Origin: Tateyamaria omphalii
Lineage (GTDB): Bacteria > Pseudomonadota > Alphaproteobacteria > Rhodobacterales > Rhodobacteraceae
Direction of reading: 5' to 3'
Assembly (NCBI RefSeq): GCF_019802125.1
Contig: NZ_JAHVHT010000007.1
Span: 1 to 64,000 of the forward strand
Length of the DNA: 64,000 nt
The notes beneath the pieces were generated by a model. The model had not been told where the DNA came from, ran no database searches, and was given only the letters and a program-made list of their open reading frames with translations. Position numbers and translations under genes: made by a program. This document shows, piece by piece, positions 9,008-18,107 of the stretch (its first letter is position 1; each line of letters begins with the position of its first letter).

Positions 9008-9397
9008 TCACCAAAGCATGCGAATCCCATGCAAAGGGATGAACGCGGTATCAATCGACACAAGCGTCAGATCCGCTTCGGCCGCCGTAGCGGCGATCAA
9101 CCTGTCAAACGGGTCGCGGTGCGCCCAATCCCATGTTGCCGCACGCAAACAGATTTGCGGGGTCAGTGGCGCCGCGAGCCCCCCTTGGTCCAACAGGATA
9201 CGAGGCAAATCGTCCACCAGAGGTTCCATCTCTGGCCACTTGCCAATGCGCACTTTCTGGCCGATCTCAAAAAAGCTGATGGGACTGACAAATACGGCGT
9301 CAGCTCCTGCAATGGCCTGCCGCGCGCGATCCGACAGCAAGCGATCATCGGCAAAAGACCAGACCCATGCATGAGTATCGAGGAGGACGGCCGTCAT
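9008..9397 (-). CDS. PIN-domain toxin (VapC-like)
   Basis: A 129-residue PIN-domain ribonuclease. Acidic metal-binding residues are in LLDTHAWVWSF (Asp), PISFFEIGQK (Glu) and HRDPFDRLIAATA (Asp), with a late ASP-type segment VSIDTAF. The type II toxin role is inferred from the upstream antitoxin gene, whose stop overlaps this ATG at 9397 (ATGA). The C-terminus PLHGIRMLW ends the protein at ordinary family length, and no catalytic residue appears lost. Confidence 0.88.
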   Translation of the reverse strand: MTAVLLDTHAWVWSFADDRLLSDRARQAIAGADAVFVSPISFFEIGQKVRIGKWPEMEPLVDDLPRILLDQGGLAAPLTPQICLRAATWDWAHRDPFDRLIAATAAEADLTLVSIDTAFIPLHGIRMLW

Positions 9398-9639
9398 TCC
9401 CGCACGGGGGTGTCGCGACCTTCCCAAAGATCAAGGTCGGTGTCATCGACCGGCGCCAGGAAATCCGGCACGTTGCCCAACGCACCCCGATGTGTCCCAA
9501 GCGCAAAACCTGATTGACGGATCGGCACCAACCGCACCACAGGGCGCGCGCCCTTGGCAATCACGACCTCTTCGCCGGACAAAGCCGCATCAATCAGTTT
9601 GCTCAACTGTGTTTTCGCCGCGTGGACACTGAACTGCAT
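9394..9639 (-). CDS. Phd/YefM family antitoxin
   Basis: An 81-residue protein opening MQFSVHAAKTQLSKLIDAAL, the N-terminal DNA-binding fold of Phd/YefM antitoxins. It continues SGEEVVIAKGARPVVRLVPI and then a charged, probably disordered toxin-binding tail. The ATG at 9639 has GAGG six bases upstream; the in-frame TTG at 9651 is less likely because the ribosome site would lie inside the gene. It is coupled to the PIN toxin by a four-base overlap. A 12-bp palindrome just upstream is its likely operator. Confidence 0.88.
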   Translation of the reverse strand: MQFSVHAAKTQLSKLIDAALSGEEVVIAKGARPVVRLVPIRQSGFALGTHRGALGNVPDFLAPVDDTDLDLWEGRDTPVRE

Positions 9640-9655
9640 AGCGTTCCTCAAATCT

Positions 9656-9667
9656 ACTTAGCTAAGT
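9656..9667. promoter_or_regulatory. Perfect palindrome upstream of the antitoxin gene
   Basis: ACTTAGCTAAGT is a perfect 12-bp palindrome centred 22 bp upstream of the antitoxin ATG, followed by a further partial half (TTAG). Phd/YefM antitoxins repress their own operons through such short palindromes; binding is inferred. Confidence 0.5.
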
Positions 9668-9781
9668 TAGTCCATCCTGCGGGAGCAAACAAGGTCCACA
9701 CCGTCTGCAAGGCACAAAAGCGCTGGACGTCGTCGAGTATCTCCTGTGATCTTGGCAAAACACTGCAGGAAAGCTCACCCG

Positions 9782-10477
9782 ATGCCCTTTGTCTTCGACC
9801 CTACACCGCAGGCGAGTGTTGCAGTCGCCAACTCGCCCGACCGCTTCCCGGTGCGGCGTATCTTCTGTGTCGGCAGAAATTACGCCGCCCATGCACGTGA
9901 GATGGGCAAGGACCCGGATCGCGAACCTCCGTTTTTCTTCACCAAGCCAGCCGACGCAGTCGCAGATAGCCCGTGCACCGTGCCCTACCCGCCGCTGACG
10001 GAGGATCTGCACCACGAAATCGAACTGGTTATCGCCATCGGCAAGGGCGGCGCGAACATCGCGCCGGACGCCGTCACGGATCACATTTGGGGCGCTGGCG
10101 TCGGCATCGACCTCACCCGCCGTGATTTGCAGGCCGAGGCGAAGAAGATGGGCCGCCCATGGGATTGGGCAAAGGCTTTCGACTTCTCCGCACCTATGTC
10201 ACCGCTGGTGCCTTTCGCTGATGTGGCCAGCATTGAGGCGGGACGCATCTGGCTCGCTGTAAATGGCGAAACACGGCAAGACGCAGATATCTCGGACCTG
10301 ATCTGGCCGGTGCGCGATCACATTGCCTACCTTTCGCAGGCCATGTCCCTCGCTCCCGGTGATCTGATCATGACGGGCACACCCGCCGGTGTCGGCGCAG
10401 TACACCTGGGCGACGTGATGACCGGTGGTGTGGACGGGATCGGAGAGATCGAGGTAACGATCGGCGATCGAGACTAG
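9782..10477 (+). CDS. Fumarylacetoacetate hydrolase family protein
   Basis: A 231-residue FAH-fold enzyme. It shows [15 protein letters not shown], the metal-binding set [10 protein letters not shown] and [15 protein letters not shown] (Glu, Glu), and C-terminal [13 protein letters not shown]. Small FAH members include acylpyruvases, oxaloacetate decarboxylases and hydratases of aromatic-ring catabolism; none of those pathways is adjacent, so the substrate is unassigned. The ATG at 9782 fits the conserved N-terminus; a GTG at 9746 is in frame but adds non-conserved residues. Its stop codon overlaps that of glpK head to head. Confidence 0.85.
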   Translation: MPFVFDPTPQASVAVANSPDRFPVRRIFCVGRNYAAHAREMGKDPDREPPFFFTKPADAVADSPCTVPYPPLTEDLHHEIELVIAIGKGGANIAPDAVTDHIWGAGVGIDLTRRDLQAEAKKMGRPWDWAKAFDFSAPMSPLVPFADVASIEAGRIWLAVNGETRQDADISDLIWPVRDHIAYLSQAMSLAPGDLIMTGTPAGVGAVHLGDVMTGGVDGIGEIEVTIGDRD

Positions 10478-11946
10478 ACGCTCTGCGTCGCCGCAATGGC
10501 CCGCTGCCAGCGGGCATATCCGGCCTCGCGATCCTCTTCGGGCATCTTCGGGTCAAATCGCGCCTCGCGCGCCCAGGTGGCGGCGAAACCGTCCATGTCC
10601 GGGTAAAGACCCGCGCGCATACCCGCCAGCCAAGCCGCGCCGAGGGCCGTCGTCTCAAGACCCGCCGGACGATCAACAGGCGCGCCCAGCATGTCCGACA
10701 GGAATTGCATGGCCCAATCGTTGGCGCTCAAGCCACCATCCACGCGCAACACGGCCTCTTCCCCGTCGGGCCAGTCGGCGCGCATGGCTTCCCACAGATC
10801 ACGGGTCTGGAACCCGATACTTTCCAACGCGGCACGCGCCATGTCGGCAGGCCCCGTATCTCGGGTCAAACCAAATGTCGCGCCACGACAATCCGGGTTC
10901 CAGTACGGCGCGCCAAGACCGGTAAAAGCTGGCACGAGGGTGACATTCCCGCTGCCCTGTTCTGCGAGCGCCTGCGTCTCCGCCGCCGTCGTGATAACGC
11001 CCAACCCGTCGCGCAGCCATTGTACCACGGCCCCGGCAATGAAAATCGACCCTTCGAGAGCGTATGTCGGCTTGCCATCCAACTGATAGGCCACGGTGGT
11101 CAGCAAACGGTTCTTCGATACCACTGGCCCATCGCCGGTATTCAACAGCGCAAAGCACCCTGTTCCATAGGTAGACTTCAGCATCCCAGGCTCGAAACAG
11201 GCTTGGCCAATGGTCGCGGCCTGTTGGTCGCCTGCCACGCCGTAGATGGGCGTTTCACCGCCCAACAGGTCCGTCACTCCGAAATCCGACGCGCAATCGC
11301 GCACCTCGGGCAGCATCTCCATCGGGATGTCGAGCATGGCGCACATCTCAGGGCTCCACGCGCCCTTGTGGATGTCGTACAGCATCGTCCGCGCTGCGTT
11401 CGTTGCGTCGGTCACATGGGCTTTGCGCCCGGTCATGTGCCAGATCAGGAAACTGTCGACCGTACCGAAAAGCAGCTTGCCCGCCTTGGCCCGCTCCCGT
11501 GATCCCTCGTTCTGGTCAAGGATCCACTTCACCTTGGTGGCGGAGAAATAGGGATCCAGCAAAAGCCCGGTGATCGCGGTAACCTGATCACCATGCCCCT
11601 CGGCCCGCAGCGCTTCGCACATCTGTGCGGTACGGCGGTCTTGCCAGACAATCGCGTTGTGCAATGGTTCGCCCGTCTCAGCATCCCAGATCACGGTCGT
11701 TTCGCGCTGATTGGTGATGCCGATGGCGGCAATGTCCCCAGCACTCAGGCCCGCCTTGTCCATGGCGGCTTTGCACGTCGACTGCACCGTGGCCCAAAGG
11801 TCCGCAGGCTCATGTTCTACCCAGCCGCTGTTCGGGAAATGCTGCGCAAACTCCTCTTGGGCCGAAGCCACCGGCTTCATGTCCCCATCAAAAACAATCG
11901 CGCGGGACGACGTGGTGCCCTGATCGATGGCGAGAATATGGGTCAT
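10474..11946 (-). CDS. glpK: Glycerol kinase
   Basis: A 490-residue FGGY-family kinase that phosphorylates glycerol to glycerol-3-phosphate. Clear motifs: [17 protein letters not shown] (phosphate 1), [44 protein letters not shown], and the adenosine region [16 protein letters not shown]. The ATG at 11946 begins [10 protein letters not shown] and overlaps the glpD stop by four bases, so a glpD-glpK operon is read on the minus strand. No glpF or glpR is present in the window. Confidence 0.97.
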   Translation of the reverse strand: MTHILAIDQGTTSSRAIVFDGDMKPVASAQEEFAQHFPNSGWVEHEPADLWATVQSTCKAAMDKAGLSAGDIAAIGITNQRETTVIWDAETGEPLHNAIVWQDRRTAQMCEALRAEGHGDQVTAITGLLLDPYFSATKVKWILDQNEGSRERAKAGKLLFGTVDSFLIWHMTGRKAHVTDATNAARTMLYDIHKGAWSPEMCAMLDIPMEMLPEVRDCASDFGVTDLLGGETPIYGVAGDQQAATIGQACFEPGMLKSTYGTGCFALLNTGDGPVVSKNRLLTTVAYQLDGKPTYALEGSIFIAGAVVQWLRDGLGVITTAAETQALAEQGSGNVTLVPAFTGLGAPYWNPDCRGATFGLTRDTGPADMARAALESIGFQTRDLWEAMRADWPDGEEAVLRVDGGLSANDWAMQFLSDMLGAPVDRPAGLETTALGAAWLAGMRAGLYPDMDGFAATWAREARFDPKMPEEDREAGYARWQRAIAATQSV

Positions 11947-13478
11947 GCGGCGTTTTCCTTCATCCAAGTATCAACGGCCGCACGCTGATCAGGCGTCAGC
12001 CGCAGACCCAACTTGGTCCGCCGCCACAGCGCATCCTCCCCCGCAACCGCGTATTCGCGGGCCATCATCCATTTGACTTCCGCCCCGGTCAATGTCGCCC
12101 CGAAGTCCGGCCCCAGTTCATGTGCCGATGTGGCATCGCCCAGAACGTCCCACGCTTCGGTGCCGTATGCCCGGATCAGCCGGCCCGCCCATTTGTCATC
12201 GATGAACGGGTAGTCCGCCGCCAGCTTCGACGTCAGCGTCGCTACCTCCGACACCTTGAAATCGCCACCCGGCAGCGCGACACCGGCGGTCCAAGGTTCA
12301 CCCAGCCCCATCTTGGCCAGGGCCTGTTCCGCCAGCTTGCGATAGGTGGTGATCTTGCCGCCAAAGACGCTCAGCACCGGCGGGCCGTTTTCATCCAGCG
12401 CCAGCACATAGTCGCGCGTCGCCGCAGTGGCCGAAGACGCGCCATCGTCATAAAGCGGACGCACTCCGGAATATGTCCAGACGACATCCTCTGCCGTCAC
12501 CGGCTTTTCGAAATACTCGGACGCAAAGGCGCATAGGTAATCCCGCTCTTCACCCGTGATGGTCGGCTTTATATCCGCATCCGTATGTTCGGCATCCGTC
12601 GTCCCGATCAGGGTGAAATCCTGCTCATAGGGAATGGCAAAGATGATCCGCCCGTCGGTGCCTTGGAAGAAATATGCCTTATCATGGTCATAAAGCCGCT
12701 TGGTCACGATGTGCGAGCCCCGCACCAACCGGATGTTATGCTGCGAATTCTGCCGCATCACCCCGGTCAGAATGTCCGCCACCCACGGACCACCCGCATT
12801 CACCAGCGCCTTGGCGCGGAAGGTGCCTTTCTCGGTCTCGATCCGCCACGCCCCGCCGTCACGCGACGCCTCCTTCACCGCGCAGCGGGTCAGGATCGTC
12901 GCCCCGCGCGCCTCCGCATCGCGGGCGTTCAGCATGACCAGCCGAGAATCCTCCACCCAGCAGTCACTATATTCATAGGCCATCTTGAAACGCGACTTCA
13001 GGCCCTTGCCCTCAGGCGCAGTGGTCAGATCCAGCGTCTTGGTCCCGGGCAGGATCTCACGACCCCCCAGATTGTCATAAAGAAACAGCCCCAAGCGCAC
13101 GAGCCACGCAGGCCGCCGCCCCTTCTCGATCCACGGCATCATCACGCGCAACAGGCGCGAGGTCGGCGTGTCGCTGTCGAACCTCATGTCGGGCGCGTAT
13201 GGCAGAACAAAGCGCATGGGCCAGCTGATATGCGGCATCGCCTTCAGCAGCACCTCACGCTCTTTCAGCGCAGACTTCACCAGCCCGAACTCAAAAAACT
13301 CCAAATACCGCAGACCGCCATGGAACAGCTTGGTCGATGCGCTCGACGTGGCGCCGCCCAGGTCACCAGCCTCGGCCATCGCAACGCTCAGCCCGCGCCC
13401 CGCAGCATCACGCGCAATCCCGGCCCCGTTGATGCCCCCACCAATCACAAACAGATCAAAGACTTTTTCGTCGGCCAA
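11943..13478 (-). CDS. glpD: Glycerol-3-phosphate dehydrogenase (FAD, respiratory)
   Basis: About 511 residues; oxidises glycerol-3-phosphate to dihydroxyacetone phosphate at the inner face of the membrane and passes electrons to quinone. The FAD-binding motif [20 protein letters not shown] opens the protein, followed by [16 protein letters not shown] and the C-terminal [16 protein letters not shown]. No ATG lies near the conserved start. The TTG at 13478 has GGAGGA seven bases upstream and is preferred to the TTG at 13499. It is coupled to glpK. Confidence 0.95.
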   Translation of the reverse strand: MADEKVFDLFVIGGGINGAGIARDAAGRGLSVAMAEAGDLGGATSSASTKLFHGGLRYLEFFEFGLVKSALKEREVLLKAMPHISWPMRFVLPYAPDMRFDSDTPTSRLLRVMMPWIEKGRRPAWLVRLGLFLYDNLGGREILPGTKTLDLTTAPEGKGLKSRFKMAYEYSDCWVEDSRLVMLNARDAEARGATILTRCAVKEASRDGGAWRIETEKGTFRAKALVNAGGPWVADILTGVMRQNSQHNIRLVRGSHIVTKRLYDHDKAYFFQGTDGRIIFAIPYEQDFTLIGTTDAEHTDADIKPTITGEERDYLCAFASEYFEKPVTAEDVVWTYSGVRPLYDDGASSATAATRDYVLALDENGPPVLSVFGGKITTYRKLAEQALAKMGLGEPWTAGVALPGGDFKVSEVATLTSKLAADYPFIDDKWAGRLIRAYGTEAWDVLGDATSAHELGPDFGATLTGAEVKWMMAREYAVAGEDALWRRTKLGLRLTPDQRAAVDTWMKENAA

Positions 13479-13546
13479 GCCCGCGTCCTCCGCATACAAT
13501 ACGTGGACGTCTTAAAAGCATAGTAGATGGTTATCAATCGTTAGCG

Positions 13547-14173
13547 TTAACGTTGCGGCGTGATGTCCTTGAGGCCCAACAGGGCAGCAGCCCCGATCAT
13601 CAGGCCTCCACAAACCCGGTTGATCGTGGCAAGCGAAGCGTTCAGGCGTGCCGCGACCCGGTCACCTGCCCAACCCCAAAGCAGCAAAGTGGCGCCATCC
13701 ACGGCAAGATATGTGGCCCCCAGGATCAGCAGTTGCGGCAATACCGGTGCGTCCACCACGATGAACTGTGGAAAGAGCGCGGCAAAAAACACAACGGCAA
13801 ACGGGTTGGTCATGGACGTGACGAACCCCAGGCGGAACAACCGCGCGGGGCGCCCGGCGACATCCGCTTTCCCCCGGTTCGCACCACCACGCGATAGCAT
13901 CATGCGAACCCCAATCCAGACCAGATAGGCAACGCCAAGCCACTTGATCACGCTGAACGCGGTGGCCGACGTGGCAATCACAGCCGCCAACCCAAAGGCA
14001 GCCGCCGTCATCTGCAGAACATTCGCGCTCAGATCACCCGCCACGACCCACAGGCTGTGGCGCAGCCCATGCTTCATCGCGTTTGCAATGATCAGAAGCT
14101 GGCTGGTATCCGGAGGCGTCGCAAAGAAGACGGCCACAGCCGCCAGATAAACAAGGTAGAGCTCAACGCTCAC
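13547..14173 (-). CDS. LysE/RhtB family amino-acid exporter
   Basis: A 208-residue membrane protein with about six hydrophobic segments. The start LYLVYLAAVAVFFATPPDTSQ and the following GLRHSLWVVAGDLSANVLQ match the LysE/RhtB fold, with TPPD in place of the common PGPD. GFVTSMTNPFAVVFFAALFPQFI is the typical central helix pair. The substrate could be an amino acid or homoserine lactone. The start overlaps the idi stop (ATGA), so it is the last gene of the ppaA-to-idi minus-strand block, although it has no obvious photosynthetic role. Confidence 0.88.
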   Translation of the reverse strand: MSVELYLVYLAAVAVFFATPPDTSQLLIIANAMKHGLRHSLWVVAGDLSANVLQMTAAAFGLAAVIATSATAFSVIKWLGVAYLVWIGVRMMLSRGGANRGKADVAGRPARLFRLGFVTSMTNPFAVVFFAALFPQFIVVDAPVLPQLLILGATYLAVDGATLLLWGWAGDRVAARLNASLATINRVCGGLMIGAAALLGLKDITPQR

Positions 14174-14712
14174 ACCCGGGCGGCCTGCGCCAGATCAGCG
14201 CCAAAGATCGTGCCGGAATGCTCAGCCAGATAGATGCGCAGCCACGGGGTAAAGCGATCCGGGTGTCGGCGCACTGTCGCCATCAGGTCGTGATAATCGA
14301 CCCATTCATAAGCCATGACCTCATCCGGGTTCGGCGTGATCGACAAGTCGCCCCGCACATGGCCCAGATACACTTCGACCACTTCATGTTCGATCAGACC
14401 ATTGCCCACATCGGCGCGGTATTCCAGGTGGTGACGATGCTCCAGCGGTACACCGGTGACGCCAAGCTCTTCGTTCAGACGACGCGCGGCACAGACCGAC
14501 GGCGCCTCGTCCCAGTCGGGATGCGTGCAACAGGTGTTCGCCCACAGACCGGGCGTGTGGTACTTGCTCATCGCACGCTGCTGCATCAGCACCTCGGTGC
14601 CGCGGATCAGAAAAACCGACACCGCCTTGTGCTTCAGCCCACGCTGATGCGCTTCCAGCTTTTCCACCGGGGTCAACGCGCCGTCGACCCAGGCGGGGAT
14701 CATAATACTCAT
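14170..14712 (-). CDS. idi: Isopentenyl-diphosphate delta-isomerase (type I)
   Basis: A 180-residue Nudix-fold isomerase converting IPP to DMAPP, supplying the prenyl precursors for carotenoid and the bacteriochlorophyll tail. The catalytic Cys is in LWANTCCTHP and the Nudix-derived helix is AARRLNEELGV. The catalytic Glu lies in IEHEVVEVYLG, and the Trp in AYEWVDY is also conserved. It starts four bases inside the bchP stop, a position common in Rhodobacteraceae PGCs. The protein looks complete. Confidence 0.95.
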   Translation of the reverse strand: MSIMIPAWVDGALTPVEKLEAHQRGLKHKAVSVFLIRGTEVLMQQRAMSKYHTPGLWANTCCTHPDWDEAPSVCAARRLNEELGVTGVPLEHRHHLEYRADVGNGLIEHEVVEVYLGHVRGDLSITPNPDEVMAYEWVDYHDLMATVRRHPDRFTPWLRIYLAEHSGTIFGADLAQAARV

Positions 14713-15890
14713 ACGTGTTCCGCCTTCACCAACCCGGTCAGATGCGCCAGGTTCTTCAACCCGATCTTGACATGCGCCATGGGCCGCGCCTTGACCAGCT
14801 TCTTGTTCATATACGCTTCAAAGGTCAGCCGCTGCACATCGATGTCGTGACATAGTGACACAAAGCGTTCGCGCCGGTCGTCGCTCCGGTAATATGCGTT
14901 CTGCATTGATGCCAGCACGCGGAACACCGTCTTGTGCTCGCGCATGAACAGCTTGCGGGCCAGCTTCAGGTCCTTCACCCGTCCCGACGCCAAGGTCGCA
15001 GCACAGGCGGTCGCCGCCACCCGGCCACCGACCATGGCATAGTAAATCCCCTCACCCGAGGACGGCGCCACGACACCCGCCGCGTCGCCAGCCAGCACGA
15101 CATCCTTGCCATTGTCCCAGCGGTCCATGGGCTTCAGCGGAATAGGCGCACCCTCTTTTCGCAACGTCTCGCACTCGCTCAGCCCGGACGCGGCGCGCAA
15201 GGCCGCCGTCGCCTCTTTCAAATTGACCGACGATTGCTCCGACCCCATCCCGACACTCGTCGTACCCCCGTGCGGGAACACCCAGCCGTAGAAATCGGGC
15301 GAGATCGCGCCGTCATAGATCACGTCGCAGCGCATCGGATCGTAGGTATCGGTGGCCTCGGGCGCCTTGATGATCTCGTGATAGGCAAAGACCAGCGGCA
15401 CCTTGTCGGCGCCCTCAACCTCGGCCTGCCCGACGCGAGACTTCGCGCCATCAGCCCCGATCACCAGCTTGCAGGGCAGTTCGCGTTCCTCTTGCGTAGC
15501 CTTGTCGCGGTAGATCACCACCGGATGCCCATCGGGCCGCTCGATCCGCACAAAGGTGCCGGTGAAATACGCAGCCCCCGCATCGACCGCGCGCTGGCGC
15601 AGGAACGGGTCAAAGTCCTTTCGGTCGACCATCCCGACATAGCCGTTCTCGATGGGAATATCGACGCGCCGCCCAGTGGGCGAGATCATGCGAGCCGTCG
15701 TGACCTTGGTCAGCAACTGTTCTTCACCGATGTGAAAGTCCTGCATCAACCGCGGCGGGATCGCTCCACCACATGGCTTGATCCGCCCCTCGCGGTCCAA
15801 CAGGGCGACGTTATGGCCCGACCGCACCAGATCTTCGGCAGCGGTGGCGCCGGACGGCCCCCCGCCCACTACAACGACGTCATACATCAT
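14709..15890 (-). CDS. bchP: Geranylgeranyl diphosphate / bacteriochlorophyll reductase
   Basis: A 393-residue FAD-dependent reductase that hydrogenates the geranylgeranyl tail of bacteriochlorophyll to phytyl. The N-terminal dinucleotide motif is VVVVGGGPSGATAAEDLVRS; KPCGGAIPPRL and GWVFPHGGTTSVGMG are family signatures, and VVLAGDAAGVVAPSSGEGIYYAM is the second FAD motif. Start: ATGATG at 15890/15887 preceded by GGGAG; an upstream in-frame ATG at 15920 lies in the bch2 coding region. Operon order is bchG-bch2-bchP-idi. Confidence 0.95.
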   Translation of the reverse strand: MMYDVVVVGGGPSGATAAEDLVRSGHNVALLDREGRIKPCGGAIPPRLMQDFHIGEEQLLTKVTTARMISPTGRRVDIPIENGYVGMVDRKDFDPFLRQRAVDAGAAYFTGTFVRIERPDGHPVVIYRDKATQEERELPCKLVIGADGAKSRVGQAEVEGADKVPLVFAYHEIIKAPEATDTYDPMRCDVIYDGAISPDFYGWVFPHGGTTSVGMGSEQSSVNLKEATAALRAASGLSECETLRKEGAPIPLKPMDRWDNGKDVVLAGDAAGVVAPSSGEGIYYAMVGGRVAATACAATLASGRVKDLKLARKLFMREHKTVFRVLASMQNAYYRSDDRRERFVSLCHDIDVQRLTFEAYMNKKLVKARPMAHVKIGLKNLAHLTGLVKAEHV

Positions 15891-15894
15891 CAGA

Positions 15895-17160
15895 TCATTC
15901 TCCCGGAACCAGGGTTGCATCAGAAGTCTCGGCCGCCCGCATCACGCGGGAAGCGACAATGGCCGCGCACAGGAACAGCGCCGCCTCTATCGTAAATACC
16001 GTGCCATAGGCGGCCGCATCGGGCAGGATCATACGGGTCACATCAAGCATGCCAGTGGCGACCAAACCGGCCAGACCGGCGGCAATCGCCTGCGCTGCGC
16101 CAAAGACCCCCATGCGCACGCCGGTGGAGCGTGCATGCGCCGCCGCAAGCTGCATCATCGAACCGACAGCGCCGACCACAAACAGCCCGTTGCCGAGGCC
16201 AAGTACTATGGTGAATGGCGTCACTGACAATCCGGCCGCCAAACCCAGCAAGCCGATCGCGGAAATGACACATCCAACAACCGCCCAAAACCTCAAGCTT
16301 CCAAGTCGGAAGTGAGACAAAGCACCCGCGCCAATCATACCCAAAAGTGCGGCACCATTCTGTGCACCGGAAAGTATCGTGCTTTCCGCAGGTGACAGTC
16401 CATGAACATGACCCGCAAAGGGTTCGAGCACTAGCTCGGACAGGTAGTAGGCCAAAATAGATAGGAAAACGAAGCCGGTAAAGCGCCGAGCAACTTGATC
16501 ATGCCAGGTTAGCCTCAGAGCGTCGAAGAATGGCATGTCGTCTTGGCAATCGACAATGCCCGGCTCACGAGTGTGTCGTTCAACCCCATAGGTGGCCATC
16601 ACACACAGCGAAATCGCGACAGCAGCAACCAATCCGACGGCCCACATAAGTGCTTCAGCGCTATAGGGTTCAATCAGTCGCGCCGTGCCAACAGACGCAG
16701 ATATTGCGCCAATAATAAGCATCAACCACGCCAAAGTAGCGACAGCACCTTTGTTTTCACCAGATACATTGGCCAACAAAGCGAGAAACGACGTCCCAGC
16801 GGCACCTATGCCGAAACCAATCACAGCGTACGATAAGACCCAAACGAACATCGCAACATTTGCGGACGTCTCGGCCATAGAAATACCCCAAGCAGCGCCC
16901 AGTACACCCAGACCCACCAGCGCAATGCCACCGAGGATAAACGGCGTCCGTCCGCCTTTCACATCCGACCGATGCCCCCAAACGGGCCGCGTCAACTGCA
17001 CACCGTAGTGCAACGCCACCAGCAAACCGGGCAGCAACGCGGGCAAGGCCAGCTCGACCGTCATCAACCGGTTGAACAGGTTCACGGGCAAGGCCGCGAG
17101 GCCCCCGATGGCGGCATTCACCAGGCACAGGCGCACCAACATGCCCCACCCCGCCGTCAT
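15895..17160 (-). CDS. PucC/BCD-family major facilitator protein between bchG and bchP
   Basis: A 421-residue protein with about twelve membrane segments. It belongs to the BCD family of the major facilitator superfamily (PucC, LhaA, and the bch2 or ORF428-type product found between bchG and bchP), thought to deliver pigments or insert light-harvesting proteins. Landmarks: NRLMTVELALPALLPGLLVALHY, RPVWGHRSDVKGGRTPFILGG and LVLEPFAGHVHGLSPAEST. It overlaps bchG by four bases. The middle (about 16.3-16.9 kb) uses noticeably more A/T-ending codons than its neighbours. Confidence 0.9.
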   Translation of the reverse strand: MTAGWGMLVRLCLVNAAIGGLAALPVNLFNRLMTVELALPALLPGLLVALHYGVQLTRPVWGHRSDVKGGRTPFILGGIALVGLGVLGAAWGISMAETSANVAMFVWVLSYAVIGFGIGAAGTSFLALLANVSGENKGAVATLAWLMLIIGAISASVGTARLIEPYSAEALMWAVGLVAAVAISLCVMATYGVERHTREPGIVDCQDDMPFFDALRLTWHDQVARRFTGFVFLSILAYYLSELVLEPFAGHVHGLSPAESTILSGAQNGAALLGMIGAGALSHFRLGSLRFWAVVGCVISAIGLLGLAAGLSVTPFTIVLGLGNGLFVVGAVGSMMQLAAAHARSTGVRMGVFGAAQAIAAGLAGLVATGMLDVTRMILPDAAAYGTVFTIEAALFLCAAIVASRVMRAAETSDATLVPGE

Positions 17161-18056
17161 GCCAGCCCCCTCAGAGCAAAGGCGGCGACCATCATGCCGG
17201 ACACGTAAAGCAGCACGCCCGTGCCGTTGTACCAGGGTGCCTTGGCCTTCGGATCACGGAACATGATCGTCATAGCCCAGAACTGCAGCAACAGGACAAT
17301 CGCGACTCCGGCGGCGTGCGCTGGCCGATCCCAAAGCGCCAGCAAGCCGATCACCACAGCCTGCGGCACCGCCATAACGACACAGGCCACCTGAGCCGCC
17401 CGACGTGGACCAAGAGTGACTGGCAGTGAGTTCACACCCATCTTCCGGTCGCCCTCCAAAGCCTTGAAATCATTCAATGTCATGATGCCATGCGCACCAA
17501 GCCCATAAAGCAGCGCCACCAACAGCACCTCCCACCGCGGCGCACCGGCAGCCAGCACGGCAGCGCCTGTGATCCACGGCAACGTCTCATAACTCAGGCC
17601 AACCAGCCCCGGACCCCACCAGCCTGACCGCTTCAAGCGCACAGGTTCAGCGGAATAGGCCCAGGCGGCCAGCACACCCGCAATCGTCGCGGCAAAGCCC
17701 CAAGGGCCAAGCTGCCAGCCGACGAACAAGGACAGGGCGGACATCGCCAGCGCTATCCACAATCCCCATCGACCCGGAATACGGCCCGACGGGATCGGGC
17801 GATCAGGCTCGTTGATGGCGTCCACATGCCGGTCGCACCAATCGTTGGCGGCCTGGCTCATCCCGCAGACAATGGGACCGGCCAGCAGAACACCCAAAAG
17901 CACCAGATGCCACTGCCCCGCAGGCGACGCGCCGGACGAAATCACACCGCAGACATAGGCCCACATCGGCGGAAACCACGTGATCGGTTTGATCAGGCGC
18001 AGAGCGGCGGCAGGCTCGGGAAATCGGCGCGCAGGTAAAGAAGGGCTGACATCCAT
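17157..18056 (-). CDS. bchG: Bacteriochlorophyll synthase (geranylgeranyl transferase)
   Basis: A 299-residue UbiA-family membrane prenyltransferase that esterifies bacteriochlorophyllide a with geranylgeranyl diphosphate. The Asp-rich motif NDWCDRHVDAINEPDRPIPS (about 87-106) binds Mg-diphosphate, and the second motif lies around DFKALEGDRKMG. Around eight hydrophobic helices follow. It has its own PpsR site (18058-18075) two bases upstream of the start codon and lies 51 bp after the ppsR stop, so it can be transcribed from its own promoter or from ppaA/ppsR. Confidence 0.95.
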   Translation of the reverse strand: MDVSPSLPARRFPEPAAALRLIKPITWFPPMWAYVCGVISSGASPAGQWHLVLLGVLLAGPIVCGMSQAANDWCDRHVDAINEPDRPIPSGRIPGRWGLWIALAMSALSLFVGWQLGPWGFAATIAGVLAAWAYSAEPVRLKRSGWWGPGLVGLSYETLPWITGAAVLAAGAPRWEVLLVALLYGLGAHGIMTLNDFKALEGDRKMGVNSLPVTLGPRRAAQVACVVMAVPQAVVIGLLALWDRPAHAAGVAIVLLLQFWAMTIMFRDPKAKAPWYNGTGVLLYVSGMMVAAFALRGLA

Positions 18057-18057
18057 G

Positions 18058-18075
18058 TGTCAACTATGGCTGACA
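18058..18075. promoter_or_regulatory. PpsR/CrtJ site upstream of bchG
   Basis: TGTCAACTATGGCTGACA fits TGT-N12-ACA exactly. It lies in the ppsR-bchG gap, directly before the bchG start codon on the minus strand, where a bound repressor would block transcription or initiation of bchG. Confidence 0.8.
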
Positions 18076-18107
18076 CTTTGAGTCGGCGCAAGGGTGGCGC
18101 AGTGTCG

